DNA of 43,056 nt from Planctomycetota bacterium (GCA_020851795.1 JADZCA010000085.1:1-43056), one strand, 5' to 3'; positions 9,188 through 18,242 are shown, counted from the first letter of the stretch. Notes: a model not told the origin generated them from the letters alone. Made by a program: numbers and translations.

Positions 9188-10120
9188 TCAGCCGCGCGCG
9201 GCGGCGAGCGTCGCGTCCACGCGCGCCAGCACGTCGGCGTCGCGCACCGGCATCGGGGTCTCGTGGTCGAGCAGGCCGACGAGGTGGAAGAGGTCGAGGA
9301 GCGCCGCGGTCTCGCGCCAGCGAGGCTCGAGCGTGCCGCCCGCGTCGAGGTAGCCGTCCACGAGCCCCTCGACGAATGCGTCCGAGCAGCCCCAGCGCAG
9401 CATCTGTCCGAGGTCCATCAGCGCGGGGCCGGCCCACGCGAACTCGGCGTCGAACACGACGACGTCGTCGCCACCCTCGGCGCGGCGCACGTTGGTGGGC
9501 TTGAAGTCGCCGTGCACCAGCGCGTTGCGCGCGCACGCCGCGCGCAGCCGCCGCTCGGCCCGCTCCCACGCCGCCTCCACGCGGTCCGCCCGCGGGCCGA
9601 GCCGACGCCCGGCGTGCCCGTCGAGGCACGCCTGCGCCCAGTCGAGCAGGCCGTCGAGCGCCGTCTCGAAGGGCGCGGGGACAGAGAGCGACGCGTCGAG
9701 GAAGCCGCTGCGCGGGAACGAGGTCGCGTGGATGCGTGCCGCCGCGCGCCCGACGAGACGGCCGTCGGCCTCGGTGTCGCGCAGCGGCGCGTGCGCGACG
9801 TGCTCGAGCAGCAGCGCCGGCGGCGCGACGGCGACGACGGCCGGGGTTCGCACGCTCCGCGCCATCGCGCGCAGCACCGCGGCGTGCTTGGCGACGTCCT
9901 CCTCGGCGGTCAGCGCGACGCGCAGCACGCGGTCGTCGCCGACGAGCACCGTGACGGCGCGCAACCCGCCCGCGAGCACCCGCCACGGGCGCCCGACGAT
10001 CTCGGGCCAGGGCGCCAGCCACGCCGCGACGGCCGCGCCGTCCACGACCGGCGCCGGGAACGTGCGCTCCCAGCGGTCCTCGGGCGTCGGCATCGGCGCG
10101 GTGGCGGACGGGTCGCTCAC
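9188..10120 (-). CDS. Aminoglycoside-phosphotransferase-like (APH) small-molecule kinase
   Basis: A 310-residue protein with the APH/choline-kinase fold motifs. These are the catalytic loop NALVHGDFKPTNV (His-Gly-Asp...Asn) and the metal-binding VVFDAEFAWAGPALMDLGQ. An ATP-binding N-lobe with VLRVALTAEEDVAKHAAVL precedes them. The family phosphorylates hydroxyls on antibiotics, sugars, choline or similar molecules, and the substrate cannot be predicted. The GTG at 10120 is chosen because TAGGCT lies 7 nt upstream and there is no ribosome-binding site, suggesting a leaderless mRNA. An ATG at 10093 is possible. It is co-oriented with hipBA but separated from it by the operator region, so they probably have separate promoters. 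Confidence 0.85.
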   Translation of the reverse strand: MSDPSATAPMPTPEDRWERTFPAPVVDGAAVAAWLAPWPEIVGRPWRVLAGGLRAVTVLVGDDRVLRVALTAEEDVAKHAAVLRAMARSVRTPAVVAVAPPALLLEHVAHAPLRDTEADGRLVGRAAARIHATSFPRSGFLDASLSVPAPFETALDGLLDWAQACLDGHAGRRLGPRADRVEAAWERAERRLRAACARNALVHGDFKPTNVRRAEGGDDVVVFDAEFAWAGPALMDLGQMLRWGCSDAFVEGLVDGYLDAGGTLEPRWRETAALLDLFHLVGLLDHETPMPVRDADVLARVDATLAAARG

Positions 10121-10127
10121 GGCGCAG

Positions 10128-10133
10128 AGCCTA
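10128..10133 (-). promoter_or_regulatory. -10 element (TAGGCT), leaderless spacing, for the APH gene
   Basis: TAGGCT on the minus strand, 7 nt before the GTG start. It is the same hexamer and spacing as at 18231. Confidence 0.5.
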
Positions 10134-10164
10134 CGCGCCCCGCGGCGCGGCACCGCGGACCGCC

Positions 10165-10184
10165 GTCGCCCCGGGGCCCGCGCC
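10165..10184 (+). repeat. G+C-rich palindromic dispersed repeat, exact copy 2
   Basis: GTCGCCCCGGGGCCCGCGCC, identical to the copies at 7565-7584 (opposite strand) and 25042-25061. It is located just beyond the metallophosphoesterase stop codon. Confidence 0.75.
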
Positions 10185-10204
10185 CCCGCCCCGGCCGCGC
10201 GGGC

Positions 10205-11689
10205 CTACCTCGCCTTCACCTCGTAGGCGCGGACGACCTTGCCGTTCTCGGCGGCGTCGCGCGGGGACGACCGGACGTACTCCACGGTCGCGACGTCGCG
10301 CGCGACGCGGACGCGCAGGTGGCCCGGGCTCGGGAGGAACGCGCCCGAGACGTACCCGTACTCCGCGGCCATCTTCGTGACGTCGCCGCCCGGGTGGCCG
10401 GGCTGCGGGACCATCTGGTAGACGACGCCCTCGTGCTCCTGGTGCGCGTAGAAGTGGTCGTGGCCGTGGAACACGACCGCGGGCCCGGCCCGCGCGAGCA
10501 GGGCGTGGACCGGCGCCTTCCAGCCCGGACGCCGCGCGGCGAAGCCGTCGGTGCCGTCGGCCGAGCGCCCGCCCCACTCGTAGAGCCCCGCGACCTCGGC
10601 GCCGCCGCGGGCCTCGGCGCCGCGTCCGCCGACGAGGTGGTGGACGAAGACGAAGCGGAAGCGCGCGCTCGACGCCGCGAGCGTCTTCTCGAGCCAGCGG
10701 TACTGCGCCTCGCCCAGCGTCCACGCCCACGGGTCGTCCCCGCGCCCGCGGCGGTCGCGGGTGCTCCAGAACGGGTCGAGCGCGACGAAGAGCGCGTCGC
10801 CCCACGTCCACGCGTACCAGTTCTGCAGGAGCCCCCCGACGGGGTCGCGGGCTTCGTTGCCCGTGTAGAAGCCGTCGGGCTCGGGGTTGGCGAAGAGCCG
10901 CTTGCGCTGGGCGAGCGACCAGTGCGGCATGTCGTCGGCGCCGCCGCGGTCGCGCCAGCCGACCTCGCCGTCGTGGTTGCCCAGCACGAGGAAGACCGGG
11001 ACGCGCGCGAGCCCGAGCCACCACCGCTGCGCGTGGTACTGCGCGAGCGAGGCCCGGAAGTCGTCGCGGTACTTGTCGGTCATGAACGTGTCGCCGACGT
11101 CCACGAGGAAGTCGGCGCGGCTCTCGGCGACGTTGCGCAGCGTGCGCTCGTAGCGCGCGAGGTCGGTGCCGTTGTCGAGGTGCGAGTCGGACTGCACGGC
11201 GAAGGAGAACGTCGCGCCCGGCGCGCGCTGCGTGCGGAACGCCAGCTCGTCGCCGGGCGAGAGCTCGGCGGCCGGCGCGCGGCGGGAGAGCACGCGGGCC
11301 ACGTACCCCGCGTCGGGCGCGAGGCCGTCGAGGCGGACGTCGACGGGCTCGTCGGGGGCGAGCGCGCGCACGGCGGTGCGGGTCCACGCCTTGGCGTCGT
11401 CGCGGCGCCACTCGACGCAGGCCTCGAGCGCCGCGGTCGAGCGGATGCGGGCGACGACCGCGTCGCGCGACGGCCGGCCGAGCACGACGTCGAGGTCGTG
11501 CGCCGGGACGTCGGTGCGGAACACCCACGGGGGCCCCGCCCGCCCGCCCCCGCCGCCGCCACCGCCCCGCGCGCCGCCGCCCGCGCCCCCGCCGGGCGCA
11601 TCGGCGGCGCCGGCGGGCGGCGCCGGCCGCGCCCAGAGCAGGACCGCGAGCGCACCCAGCGCCGCGCCGCGCGCGAGGGTGAAGCTCAT
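10205..11689 (-). CDS. Secreted metallophosphoesterase (third gene of coupled operon)
   Basis: A 494-residue exported phosphoesterase. The signal peptide (ALGALAVLLWARPAPP) is followed by a Gly-rich linker and a fibronectin-like N-domain resembling purple acid phosphatases. The calcineurin-like metal site is complete in order: QSDSHLD, DVGDTF, LGNHDGE, FVHHLVG and FHGHDHFYAHQ. It probably hydrolyses phosphomonoesters or diesters outside the cytoplasm. The ATG overlaps the upstream stop by ATGA and has GGGAGG before it, so translation is coupled. It is a paralogue of the preceding gene with the same domain order, suggesting duplication followed by specialisation. The Pho-like box at 14740 would control the whole operon. 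Confidence 0.92.
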   Translation of the reverse strand: MSFTLARGAALGALAVLLWARPAPPAGAADAPGGGAGGGARGGGGGGGGRAGPPWVFRTDVPAHDLDVVLGRPSRDAVVARIRSTAALEACVEWRRDDAKAWTRTAVRALAPDEPVDVRLDGLAPDAGYVARVLSRRAPAAELSPGDELAFRTQRAPGATFSFAVQSDSHLDNGTDLARYERTLRNVAESRADFLVDVGDTFMTDKYRDDFRASLAQYHAQRWWLGLARVPVFLVLGNHDGEVGWRDRGGADDMPHWSLAQRKRLFANPEPDGFYTGNEARDPVGGLLQNWYAWTWGDALFVALDPFWSTRDRRGRGDDPWAWTLGEAQYRWLEKTLAASSARFRFVFVHHLVGGRGAEARGGAEVAGLYEWGGRSADGTDGFAARRPGWKAPVHALLARAGPAVVFHGHDHFYAHQEHEGVVYQMVPQPGHPGGDVTKMAAEYGYVSGAFLPSPGHLRVRVARDVATVEYVRSSPRDAAENGKVVRAYEVKAR

Positions 11690-13221
11690 CGCGGGCCTCC
11701 CGCGGCCCGCGCGGGCAGCGACCACGACGCGGTGACGTCACCGTTCTTCGCGCCCGCGCGCTCGCCGTCGGCCGGGAGCACGCCGCGCACGTACTCGACG
11801 CGGAGCGCGTCCGGCGCGACGGTGACGCGCAGGTGCCCCGAGTTCGGCTGCACGTCCCCGGAAAGGTAGGCCTCGCGGTTGAACGCCGTGTAGGTGGGGT
11901 CGGCGGGGTTGGGCACCGTCTGGTAGACGACGCCGTCGAGCTCCTGGCGCGCGTAGAGGTGGTCGTGCCCCTGGAAGAACACCGACACGCCGTGCTTGAC
12001 CATCATCGCGTGGACGGGCATCGACCAGCCGGGCCGCTTCTCCGCGAAGAGGTCGCGGCCGCGCTCGTCCTTGCCCCCCCACTCGTACAGCGGCGCCCGC
12101 TCGACGCCGCCGCGCCCGGTGCCGAGGACGTGGTGCGAGAACACGAGCTTCCAGCGCGCCTTGCTCTCGGAGAGCGTCTTCTCGAGCCAGCGGTGCTGGG
12201 CCTCGCCCAGCGTCACCGCCCAGAGGTCGCGGCCGCGGCCGCCCTCGGGCCCGCCCTTGCGTCCGCCCTTGCCGCCACCACCCGGGTCGGCGTCCACGTG
12301 CACCGGCGAGTGCCAGTACGGGTCGAGCACGACGAAGAGCGCGTCGCCCCACGTCCACGCGTAGTAGTCGCGCGGGAGCCCGACGTGCTCGACCTCCTTC
12401 GCGTCGCCGGAGTAGAACGCGTCGGGCGCCGGCAGCGGGAAGTGGGCGAGCCGCGCCCGGCCCGCGAGCACCGCGGGGTTGGTCGCCGTGCCGTCGAGGT
12501 GCGCGCGGGCGGCCTGCTCGTGGTTGCCGTTGACGAGGTAGAGGGCGGCCGTGCGGCCCACGACGCCGAGGAAGGTGCGCTGGCGCGCGTAGACGGCGTC
12601 CACCGCCGCGGCGGTCAGGCCGCCGCGGGCGATGAGGGGGTCGATGCTGAAGTCGTCGCCCATCAGCACGAAGAAGTCGGGCCCGTCGCCCTCGACGTTG
12701 CGCAGCGTCTGCACGTACAGCGCGGGGTCGAACATGCGCCCGTCGCGCTCGGGGTGCGAGTCGCCCTGCACGCAGAAGCGGAACGTGGACCCCGGCGCGC
12801 GCTGCGTGCGCAGCGTGCCCGGCGCCCCCTCGAGGAACGCGGCCTGCCCCGGCCGGCGCATCCGCAGGCGGTACGTGTACGCGGTGTCGGGGCGCAGCCC
12901 GGTGAGCTCGAGCTCGGTCGGGGTCGCCGCGGCGAGCGCGCGGGACGCGGTCCGCCCCGGCTCGCCGCCGCCCGCCTTCGTCCACTCGACGTAGGCCTCG
13001 ACGTCCACGAGGCTCGAGACGCTCAGCACCGCCGAACGGTCGGTGGGCCGCCCGATCAGCTGGGACAGCGCCGACATCGGGCCGTCCACGACGACGCGCC
13101 CGCGGCGCCCGCCGCCGGGCGCGTCCTCGGCGCGCCCGGGCAGCGGCGCGACCGTGAGCGAGAGCAGCGCCGCGGCGAAGACGGCGGCGCGGGGCGGTCG
13201 AGCGGGGCGGGGCGTGCTCAC
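11686..13221 (-). CDS. Secreted metallophosphoesterase (second gene of coupled operon)
   Basis: A 511-residue paralogue of the next gene. It has a signal peptide (AVFAAALLSLTVAPLPGRA) and a fibronectin/purple-acid-phosphatase-like N-domain (VDVEAYVEWTKAGG). The phosphoesterase site reads VQGDSHPE, LMGDDFS, VNGNHEQ, FSHHVLG and FQGHDHLYARQ. The usual GNHD is GNHE here, a tolerated change. A Gly/Lys-rich insert (GGGGKGGRKGGPEGG) interrupts the catalytic domain. The start GTG overlaps the stop of the preceding gene (GTGA). Likely role: release of phosphate from organic phosphates in the envelope or outside the cell. Confidence 0.92.
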   Translation of the reverse strand: MSTPRPARPPRAAVFAAALLSLTVAPLPGRAEDAPGGGRRGRVVVDGPMSALSQLIGRPTDRSAVLSVSSLVDVEAYVEWTKAGGGEPGRTASRALAAATPTELELTGLRPDTAYTYRLRMRRPGQAAFLEGAPGTLRTQRAPGSTFRFCVQGDSHPERDGRMFDPALYVQTLRNVEGDGPDFFVLMGDDFSIDPLIARGGLTAAAVDAVYARQRTFLGVVGRTAALYLVNGNHEQAARAHLDGTATNPAVLAGRARLAHFPLPAPDAFYSGDAKEVEHVGLPRDYYAWTWGDALFVVLDPYWHSPVHVDADPGGGGKGGRKGGPEGGRGRDLWAVTLGEAQHRWLEKTLSESKARWKLVFSHHVLGTGRGGVERAPLYEWGGKDERGRDLFAEKRPGWSMPVHAMMVKHGVSVFFQGHDHLYARQELDGVVYQTVPNPADPTYTAFNREAYLSGDVQPNSGHLRVTVAPDALRVEYVRGVLPADGERAGAKNGDVTASWSLPARAAGGPR

Positions 13222-14552
13222 TTCGAGGCTCCACGGGCGGGGGCGCGGCCGAACCACGCGTCGGTGGCCGGGACGTCGGGCGTCGCGATCGGGTCGGAGT
13301 AGAGGTACGCGCCGGTGACGACGTCGCCCTCGAGGTTGCGCAGGCGCACGAGCTCGCGGCGCTGCGCGTCGGTCAGCGTGCGCGCGACCTCGGCGAACGC
13401 CGTCGCGTACCGGCTCGACAGCTCGCCGTCGAGCGCCCCGTAGGCCCGGGCGAGCGCGACGACGCGGTCGTGGTTGTCCGCGTCCTCGCGGAGGAAGCGC
13501 CGCAGCTCGGTGCAGCTCGACCGACGGGTCGTGACCACGTCGGCGAGCGTCGCGCGCTGCGTCTCCACCAGCCGCTCGACGACGGGGCGCTGCGCGTCGG
13601 TCAGGGTCGCGAGGAACGCGGCGCCCGCGTCGCCCGTGAGCTCGGTGCTGATGTTCGTGCCCGGGTTGCGCAGGGCGGGCGCGTCCTTCATGTAGAACCC
13701 GCCGAAGTAGGTGCCGTGCCGCTCGGGGCAGAAGTAGACGTCGGCGTCGAGGTTCCCCGCCCACCAGCTGAACATCTCGCTCGCGTAGGTCATCACCGCG
13801 ACGTGCTCGCGGTGCGTCATGCGGCGACGGTCCACGACCTCGGGCACCTCCGGCCACGTGCGCGAGTCCCCGAAGACGAGCCGCCCGAGGGCCTCGCGCT
13901 GCGCGGCCGTGAGCCCGCGCAGGATCTCGCCCGTCGTCCGGGCCCGGCGCCACGCGAGCTCCCCGTCGAGCGCGTACAGGTCGGCGAAGTACGCCGCGAC
14001 GACGGCGCGGTCGAGGGCCGGACGGTCCTTGGGCGCGTCGCCCTCGAGGAGCCGGCGGAACGCCCGGATCGGGACGAAGCGGCGGCGGGCGAGCTCCTCG
14101 ATCGTGGGCGCCTGCTCACGCGCGAGGGCCACGAGGCGGTCCCGCGCGCCGGCGTCGAGCACCGCGAGCAGGTTGTCGGCGATGCGCGGCAGGAACTTCG
14201 AGTTGTGGCCCAGCCCGCCGAGGTCCACGTCCCGGAGGTACTGGAAGCCGAAGTAGTCGCAGACCTTGCCCGGCGGGAAGAAGGTGTCGGCGCCGAAGCT
14301 GCCCGTGAGGAACGCCAGCCCGTCGAAGGCGATGGTGTGCAGCTGCGCGCGGTCCGAGACCGCCTGCTCGATCGAGTACCCGCCGCCCTTGCCGCCCCGC
14401 CCGGGCGCCGACCCGGCGGGCTTGCCGGCGCGGGGCCCGCCCGGTCGCGGGGGGCTGCCGGCCGAGCCGTCGCCCGCGGAGGCGGCCCCGGACCCGACGA
14501 GCGGGCACAGCGCCGCCGCGAGCACGAGGCGGCGGACGAGACGGCCGAACAT
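13218..14552 (-). CDS. Unrecognised secreted protein with two copies of a ~100-residue module
   Basis: A 444-residue protein with a signal peptide (LVLAAALCPLVGSGAASA) and a Gly/Pro-rich spacer, then two related modules. The first contains ADTFFPPGKVCDYFGFQYL and the second ADVYFCPERHGTYFGGFYM. Each is followed by an Asn/Gly turn and helices ending in a LxxxAxxQxxTxxxLxxxR..RRFL-like pattern. Conserved Cys, Tyr-Phe-Gly and Asp residues could form a ligand or metal site. No family was recognised. It is the first gene of an operon in which each following start overlaps the previous stop. Being coupled to two phosphoesterases and sitting downstream of a Pho-like box, it may bind or present phosphorylated substrates; this is inference. 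GGAGGT lies about 10 nt before the ATG. Confidence 0.75.
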   Translation of the reverse strand: MFGRLVRRLVLAAALCPLVGSGAASAGDGSAGSPPRPGGPRAGKPAGSAPGRGGKGGGYSIEQAVSDRAQLHTIAFDGLAFLTGSFGADTFFPPGKVCDYFGFQYLRDVDLGGLGHNSKFLPRIADNLLAVLDAGARDRLVALAREQAPTIEELARRRFVPIRAFRRLLEGDAPKDRPALDRAVVAAYFADLYALDGELAWRRARTTGEILRGLTAAQREALGRLVFGDSRTWPEVPEVVDRRRMTHREHVAVMTYASEMFSWWAGNLDADVYFCPERHGTYFGGFYMKDAPALRNPGTNISTELTGDAGAAFLATLTDAQRPVVERLVETQRATLADVVTTRRSSCTELRRFLREDADNHDRVVALARAYGALDGELSSRYATAFAEVARTLTDAQRRELVRLRNLEGDVVTGAYLYSDPIATPDVPATDAWFGRAPARGASK

Positions 14553-14918
14553 GGGCGGCACCGACCTCCCGGGACAGGGGTGGAACCCGTCGGGCCCCCG
14601 TTCGGTCGCGCGGCTCGGGTCGAGGGCGTCGGGGGACGGCTTGGACGTGCGCATGGGGGCGCTCCGGAGCCGCCGCCGAAGCCCCCGACGCGGGGACGTC
14701 GCCGACGGCTCGCCTCGCACCCCACCATGGCCCGGCCCGATGAGAGCCCCATGAGAGCGAGGGCCGCCCCGCCCGCGTCCGGGCCCCACCGGGGGCGGCG
14801 CGCCCCCCCCGTCGGCGTGCGTCCGACGTGACGACGTAGCACCGGGGTGACGCGGCCGCGGCCCGGAGCGGCGGCGTGCCCGGCGAATGCGCGGCCCGCC
14901 GATTGCGGTACGGCGCGC
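14553..14918. other. Divergent intergenic region between the phosphoesterase operon and the HEAT gene
   Basis: No gene is evident in these 366 bp. It contains the Pho-box-like repeat at 14740-14757. Near 14909 a TACGGC sits a few nucleotides before the GTG of the HEAT gene. The rest is G/C runs without clear coding bias. Confidence 0.6.
14740..14757 (-). promoter_or_regulatory. Pho-box-like direct repeat upstream of the metallophosphoesterase operon
   Basis: On the minus strand, two perfect CTCTCAT heptamers are spaced 11 bp start to start (ATGAGAG at 14740-14746 and 14751-14757 on the plus strand). They lie 188 bp before the first gene of the operon and are oriented toward it. They could also act on the HEAT gene 162 bp away. 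The arrangement is the same as at 5468-5485. Confidence 0.6.
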
Positions 14919-16703
14919 GTGGCACGGTCGATCGCCCTCCTCGTCGCGTGGGTCGCCGTCGTGCTCGTCGCGGGCGTCGAAGCGTCCCTCGCCCGCGCCG
15001 ACGCGGCCGCCGAGACCGCGGCGCGGCTCGCCTCCCCCGACGCGTCGCGTCGCGCGGACGCGGTGCGTTCGGTGCGCGCGGCGTGGGCGGCGGGCAGCGC
15101 GTCGTTCGCGCCCCGGGCCCTGTGCGACGCGCTGCGGGCGGCGCTCGGCGCCGACGACGCCGCCGTGCGCGCGGCCGCCGCGGCGTCGCTGGGCGACCTC
15201 GGACTGGGCGGCAAGCGCGCGCTCGACGACGCGCTCGCCGACCCCGCCGCCCCGGTGCGTGCGGCGGCGTGCCGCGCGCTCACGGCGCTCGTCGCGATCC
15301 ACGAGCCGGACGAGCGCGACCCGATGGCACGGCTGCTCGCGCGGCTCGACGACGGCGACGCGGCGGTCCGCGCGGGCGCCCTCGGGGCCGTGGCCGCGTA
15401 CGGGCAGGTCGGCGGCGTGGACCCGATCGTCGCCGCACGCGGCGCGGGGCCGCGCATGCTCGCGCTCGCCCGCGACGCCGACGCACGCGTGCGGCGCGAG
15501 GCCCTGCGGGCGCTCGCCGACGTGGCCCCGTACGAGCGGATCTGGAGCGAGCCGACGGTGTCGCGCGAGGACGTCGAGCGCGTGCGCCTCGAGGGCCTCG
15601 CCGACGCGGCGCCGGCGGTGCGCGCCGAGGCGGCGCAGGGGCTGCTCGGGTCCCCGACCACCGACCCCGCGCGCAGCGCGCGGCTCGTCGAGGTGTTCGA
15701 CGCCCTGCTCGGAGAGCCCGACGCCGACGTGCGCTGGACCGCCGTCCAAGGCTCGTACGCGCTGACCCACGACGCGGCGCGCCTCGCGCCCGCGGTCGCG
15801 CGGATCGTCACCGAGGCCGACGGGCTCCGGCTCGACGCGATCGCGCTGGTGGCGGCGATGGGCCCGGACGCTCGCGCCGCGGTGCCCGCGCTCGTGGCGG
15901 TGCTGGGCGAGGGGAAGAGCAGCCTCTGGCCGGGCGCGGGCGGATGGGCGGTCGAGGCGCTCTACGACGTCGGCCCCGACGCCGAGGCGACGCTGCCGCT
16001 GCTCGCGGACGCGCTGCGCTCGCCGGACGCGTGGCGGCGCGAGGACGCGGCGGCGGCGGTGGCGACCCTGCACGGCGCGCCGCGACGCCGCGTGGACGTC
16101 GTGTACGCCGCGCTCTCGCGGGAAGCCGCCGCGTCGGTGCGCGCGGCGCTGCTCCGGACGGCGGCGGCCGTCGCCCCGCAGGACCCGCGGCTGGCGCGCG
16201 CCGTGCGCGCCGCGCTGTGCGAGCGGGGCCCCGAGCCGTGGGCGGCGTGGGCCGCGATCGAGCAGGCGCCGGCCGCGTGGCGACGCGAGCACGGCAAGGC
16301 CCTGCGCCCCGCGCTGCAGCGCGCGTGCGCGTCGGACGACGCGCAGGCCGCGGCGGCGGCGCGCCGCGCGCTCGCCGCGCTCGACGGGTCGCCGCCCCCG
16401 CGGCACGAGCGGCGGGCGGAGTCCACCCCCTCGCCGGTGCCCGACCCGACGATCCCCGCGGCCGAGCAGGTGGCGCGGTGGACCGAGGCCGCCGAGCGGG
16501 GCCACGGCTGGACGACGGGCCCCGTGTCGAACCCGTTCCGCTCGCCCTTCCGTCTCGACCTCGGTCTGACGAGGGAGGCCCTCGACGCGCTGGCCCGCCT
16601 AGGCCCGTGGGCGCAGGACGCGTTGCCGACGCTGCGCCGCCTGCGCGCCGACACGCGGCTCACCGACGACGTGGACGCGGCGATCGCGCGCATCGAGCGC
16701 TGA
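14919..16703 (+). CDS. Secreted or membrane-anchored HEAT-repeat protein
   Basis: A 594-residue protein. A hydrophobic N-terminus (IALLVAWVAVVLVAGVEASLARA) serves as signal or anchor, then the protein is almost entirely HEAT/PBS-lyase-type helical repeats. These are recognised by recurring DxxVRxxAxxxLGxL patterns, for example DDAAVRAAAAASLGDLG, DAAPAVRAEAAQGLLG and GEPDADVRWTAVQGSYAL. Such repeats form alpha-solenoid binding surfaces with no catalysis of their own. The C-terminal 80 residues after a Pro-rich linker are not obviously repetitive. The GTG start is placed directly before the hydrophobic segment. An in-frame GTG at 14847 is less likely. Confidence 0.8.
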   Translation: MARSIALLVAWVAVVLVAGVEASLARADAAAETAARLASPDASRRADAVRSVRAAWAAGSASFAPRALCDALRAALGADDAAVRAAAAASLGDLGLGGKRALDDALADPAAPVRAAACRALTALVAIHEPDERDPMARLLARLDDGDAAVRAGALGAVAAYGQVGGVDPIVAARGAGPRMLALARDADARVRREALRALADVAPYERIWSEPTVSREDVERVRLEGLADAAPAVRAEAAQGLLGSPTTDPARSARLVEVFDALLGEPDADVRWTAVQGSYALTHDAARLAPAVARIVTEADGLRLDAIALVAAMGPDARAAVPALVAVLGEGKSSLWPGAGGWAVEALYDVGPDAEATLPLLADALRSPDAWRREDAAAAVATLHGAPRRRVDVVYAALSREAAASVRAALLRTAAAVAPQDPRLARAVRAALCERGPEPWAAWAAIEQAPAAWRREHGKALRPALQRACASDDAQAAAAARRALAALDGSPPPRHERRAESTPSPVPDPTIPAAEQVARWTEAAERGHGWTTGPVSNPFRSPFRLDLGLTREALDALARLGPWAQDALPTLRRLRADTRLTDDVDAAIARIER

Positions 16704-16730
16704 CGCGCGGCCGGTGCGCGCACTCGCGGG

Positions 16731-16736
16731 TACGCT
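16731..16736 (+). promoter_or_regulatory. -10 element (TACGCT) for the 16789 gene
   Basis: TACGCT lies 52 nt before the GTG, which itself has a strong GGAGGT. It suggests an ordinary leader here, in contrast to the leaderless cases. Confidence 0.4.
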
Positions 16737-16788
16737 GTCGGGACGGCGCGAGAACGTGTCGCGCGCGGGCTCGCAGCGGAGGTCCACC

Positions 16789-18210
16789 GTGGGACGGCGT
16801 CGCACGCTCGCGCTCGGGGTCGTCGCACTCGCCGCGGCCGGCGCGGCGCTCGTCGCGTCCTTGCGCACGCCGCGCCCCGACCTGCCGAGCGCGTCGCTCG
16901 AGCGAGCCCCCGACGCCCACGCACCCGCGCCCTCGTCGGGCGTGGCGCTCGGGCGACCGCGGGCTCCCGCACGCGCGACCGCCGCGACGCCGACGCCGAC
17001 CGTCCCGGCGTCGCCCGACGGGACGGCCCTGCTCGCGGACGCGTGGGTCCCGCGCGTCGAGGTGCGCCCACCGCAGGTGCGGCTGCGTGCGCGGCTCGAC
17101 GCCGGCTTCGACGCGACGCTGCTCGACTGCCGCGACCACGTCGCCCACGTGCAGGGCCCGTCGTCCGCGCCGCGCGACGCGGAGGGCGTAATCTCGTTCG
17201 ACGTCGTGGGCGCGCCGGGGCCCGCGCTCCTCGTGGTGGTCGCGCGGTCGGCGACCGAGGTGCGCCTCGGCCTGCGCGAGGTGGACGTCCCCGTCGAGGG
17301 GACGCTCGACGCCGGCGAGGTCGTCCCCGGCGGCGAACCGACGGTCCACGTCCTCGTGCGCAGCGAGGCCGCCGTCGCCGACGGCACGATGGCGTCGCTG
17401 CTGCTCGTGGGCACCGTTGCGGAAGGCAAGGTGCTCCAGGTGCGCGCCGAGGTCCCCCTCGGCCGCCCCGTCGCCGTCCGCGGCGTCCCCGCGGTCGAGC
17501 TCGCGCTCGTGGCGTCGATGGACGCGAGGCGCCCCGAGGGGCCGATGCGCCCCGCGGTGGGGACCTGGGCGCCCTCCGACGGCGCGCGACGGGTGGAGCT
17601 CGTCCTCGCGCCCGACCGGCGAGGGCCTCCGCCGCCGGCGGCCGCGCTGTCGCTCTCGCTCCCGCCGCACCCCACGTCGGACGGAGCCGCGCTGCGCGTG
17701 CACACGGTCGTCCTCGACGGTCCACGCGTCACGCTCGCGGGCGGGCTCGGGACCGTGGGCCGGACCGCGACCGCGACGTCGGTGGAGGTCCCGGGCGGGC
17801 GCCTCGACGCGGAGGTGCTCGCGCTCGCCGACGGATGGGTGGCGGGCCCGCGGCGCGTGGTGCTGACCGCGGGCCCCGTGGCGGCGACGCTGGACGGATG
17901 GCGACGCGCGACGACGGTGCGCGTGCGCACGGCCGAGGCCGGGCGCGCGCCGTCCTCGTGGGCCCCGCGCGTCCGCGTGGACGTGCGGCGCGGCGCGGCG
18001 GCGCCCGACACCGAGCCGCCCTACGCGAGCGCGGACGCCGACGCCGACGGGGTCGCCACGCTCACCGTGCTCCCGGGCGAGGCGTGCCGGGTCGTCGCGT
18101 GGCAGCCCTCGACGTTCGTGAGCGGGCGCATCCCGCGGGCCGAGCGCGCGGTGCCCGCCGACGAAGCCGGCCCGGGCGCGACGCTCGACCTCTTGCTCGT
18201 GCCGCGCTGA
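16789..18210 (+). CDS. Unrecognised membrane-anchored beta-rich protein
   Basis: A 473-residue protein. The GTG start has GGAGGT six nt upstream and is immediately followed by basic residues and a transmembrane segment (LALGVVALAAAGAALVASL). After a Pro/Ala-rich stretch the rest is rich in Val, Thr and acidic residues in alternating patterns, suggesting several beta-sandwich domains as in carboxypeptidase-regulatory or PEGA-like modules. No catalytic motif or named family was seen. It follows the HEAT gene by 85 bp with its own -10 candidate, so the two may be functionally but not necessarily transcriptionally linked. Confidence 0.7.
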   Translation: MGRRRTLALGVVALAAAGAALVASLRTPRPDLPSASLERAPDAHAPAPSSGVALGRPRAPARATAATPTPTVPASPDGTALLADAWVPRVEVRPPQVRLRARLDAGFDATLLDCRDHVAHVQGPSSAPRDAEGVISFDVVGAPGPALLVVVARSATEVRLGLREVDVPVEGTLDAGEVVPGGEPTVHVLVRSEAAVADGTMASLLLVGTVAEGKVLQVRAEVPLGRPVAVRGVPAVELALVASMDARRPEGPMRPAVGTWAPSDGARRVELVLAPDRRGPPPPAAALSLSLPPHPTSDGAALRVHTVVLDGPRVTLAGGLGTVGRTATATSVEVPGGRLDAEVLALADGWVAGPRRVVLTAGPVAATLDGWRRATTVRVRTAEAGRAPSSWAPRVRVDVRRGAAAPDTEPPYASADADADGVATLTVLPGEACRVVAWQPSTFVSGRIPRAERAVPADEAGPGATLDLLLVPR

Positions 18211-18230
18211 GGCCGCCAGCGGGCGCCCGG

Positions 18231-18236
18231 TAGGCT
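18231..18236 (+). promoter_or_regulatory. -10 element (TAGGCT), leaderless spacing, for the CmcI-like gene
   Basis: TAGGCT ends 6 nt before the ATG at 18243. No Shine-Dalgarno sequence is present. Confidence 0.5.
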
Positions 18237-18242
18237 CGCGGG

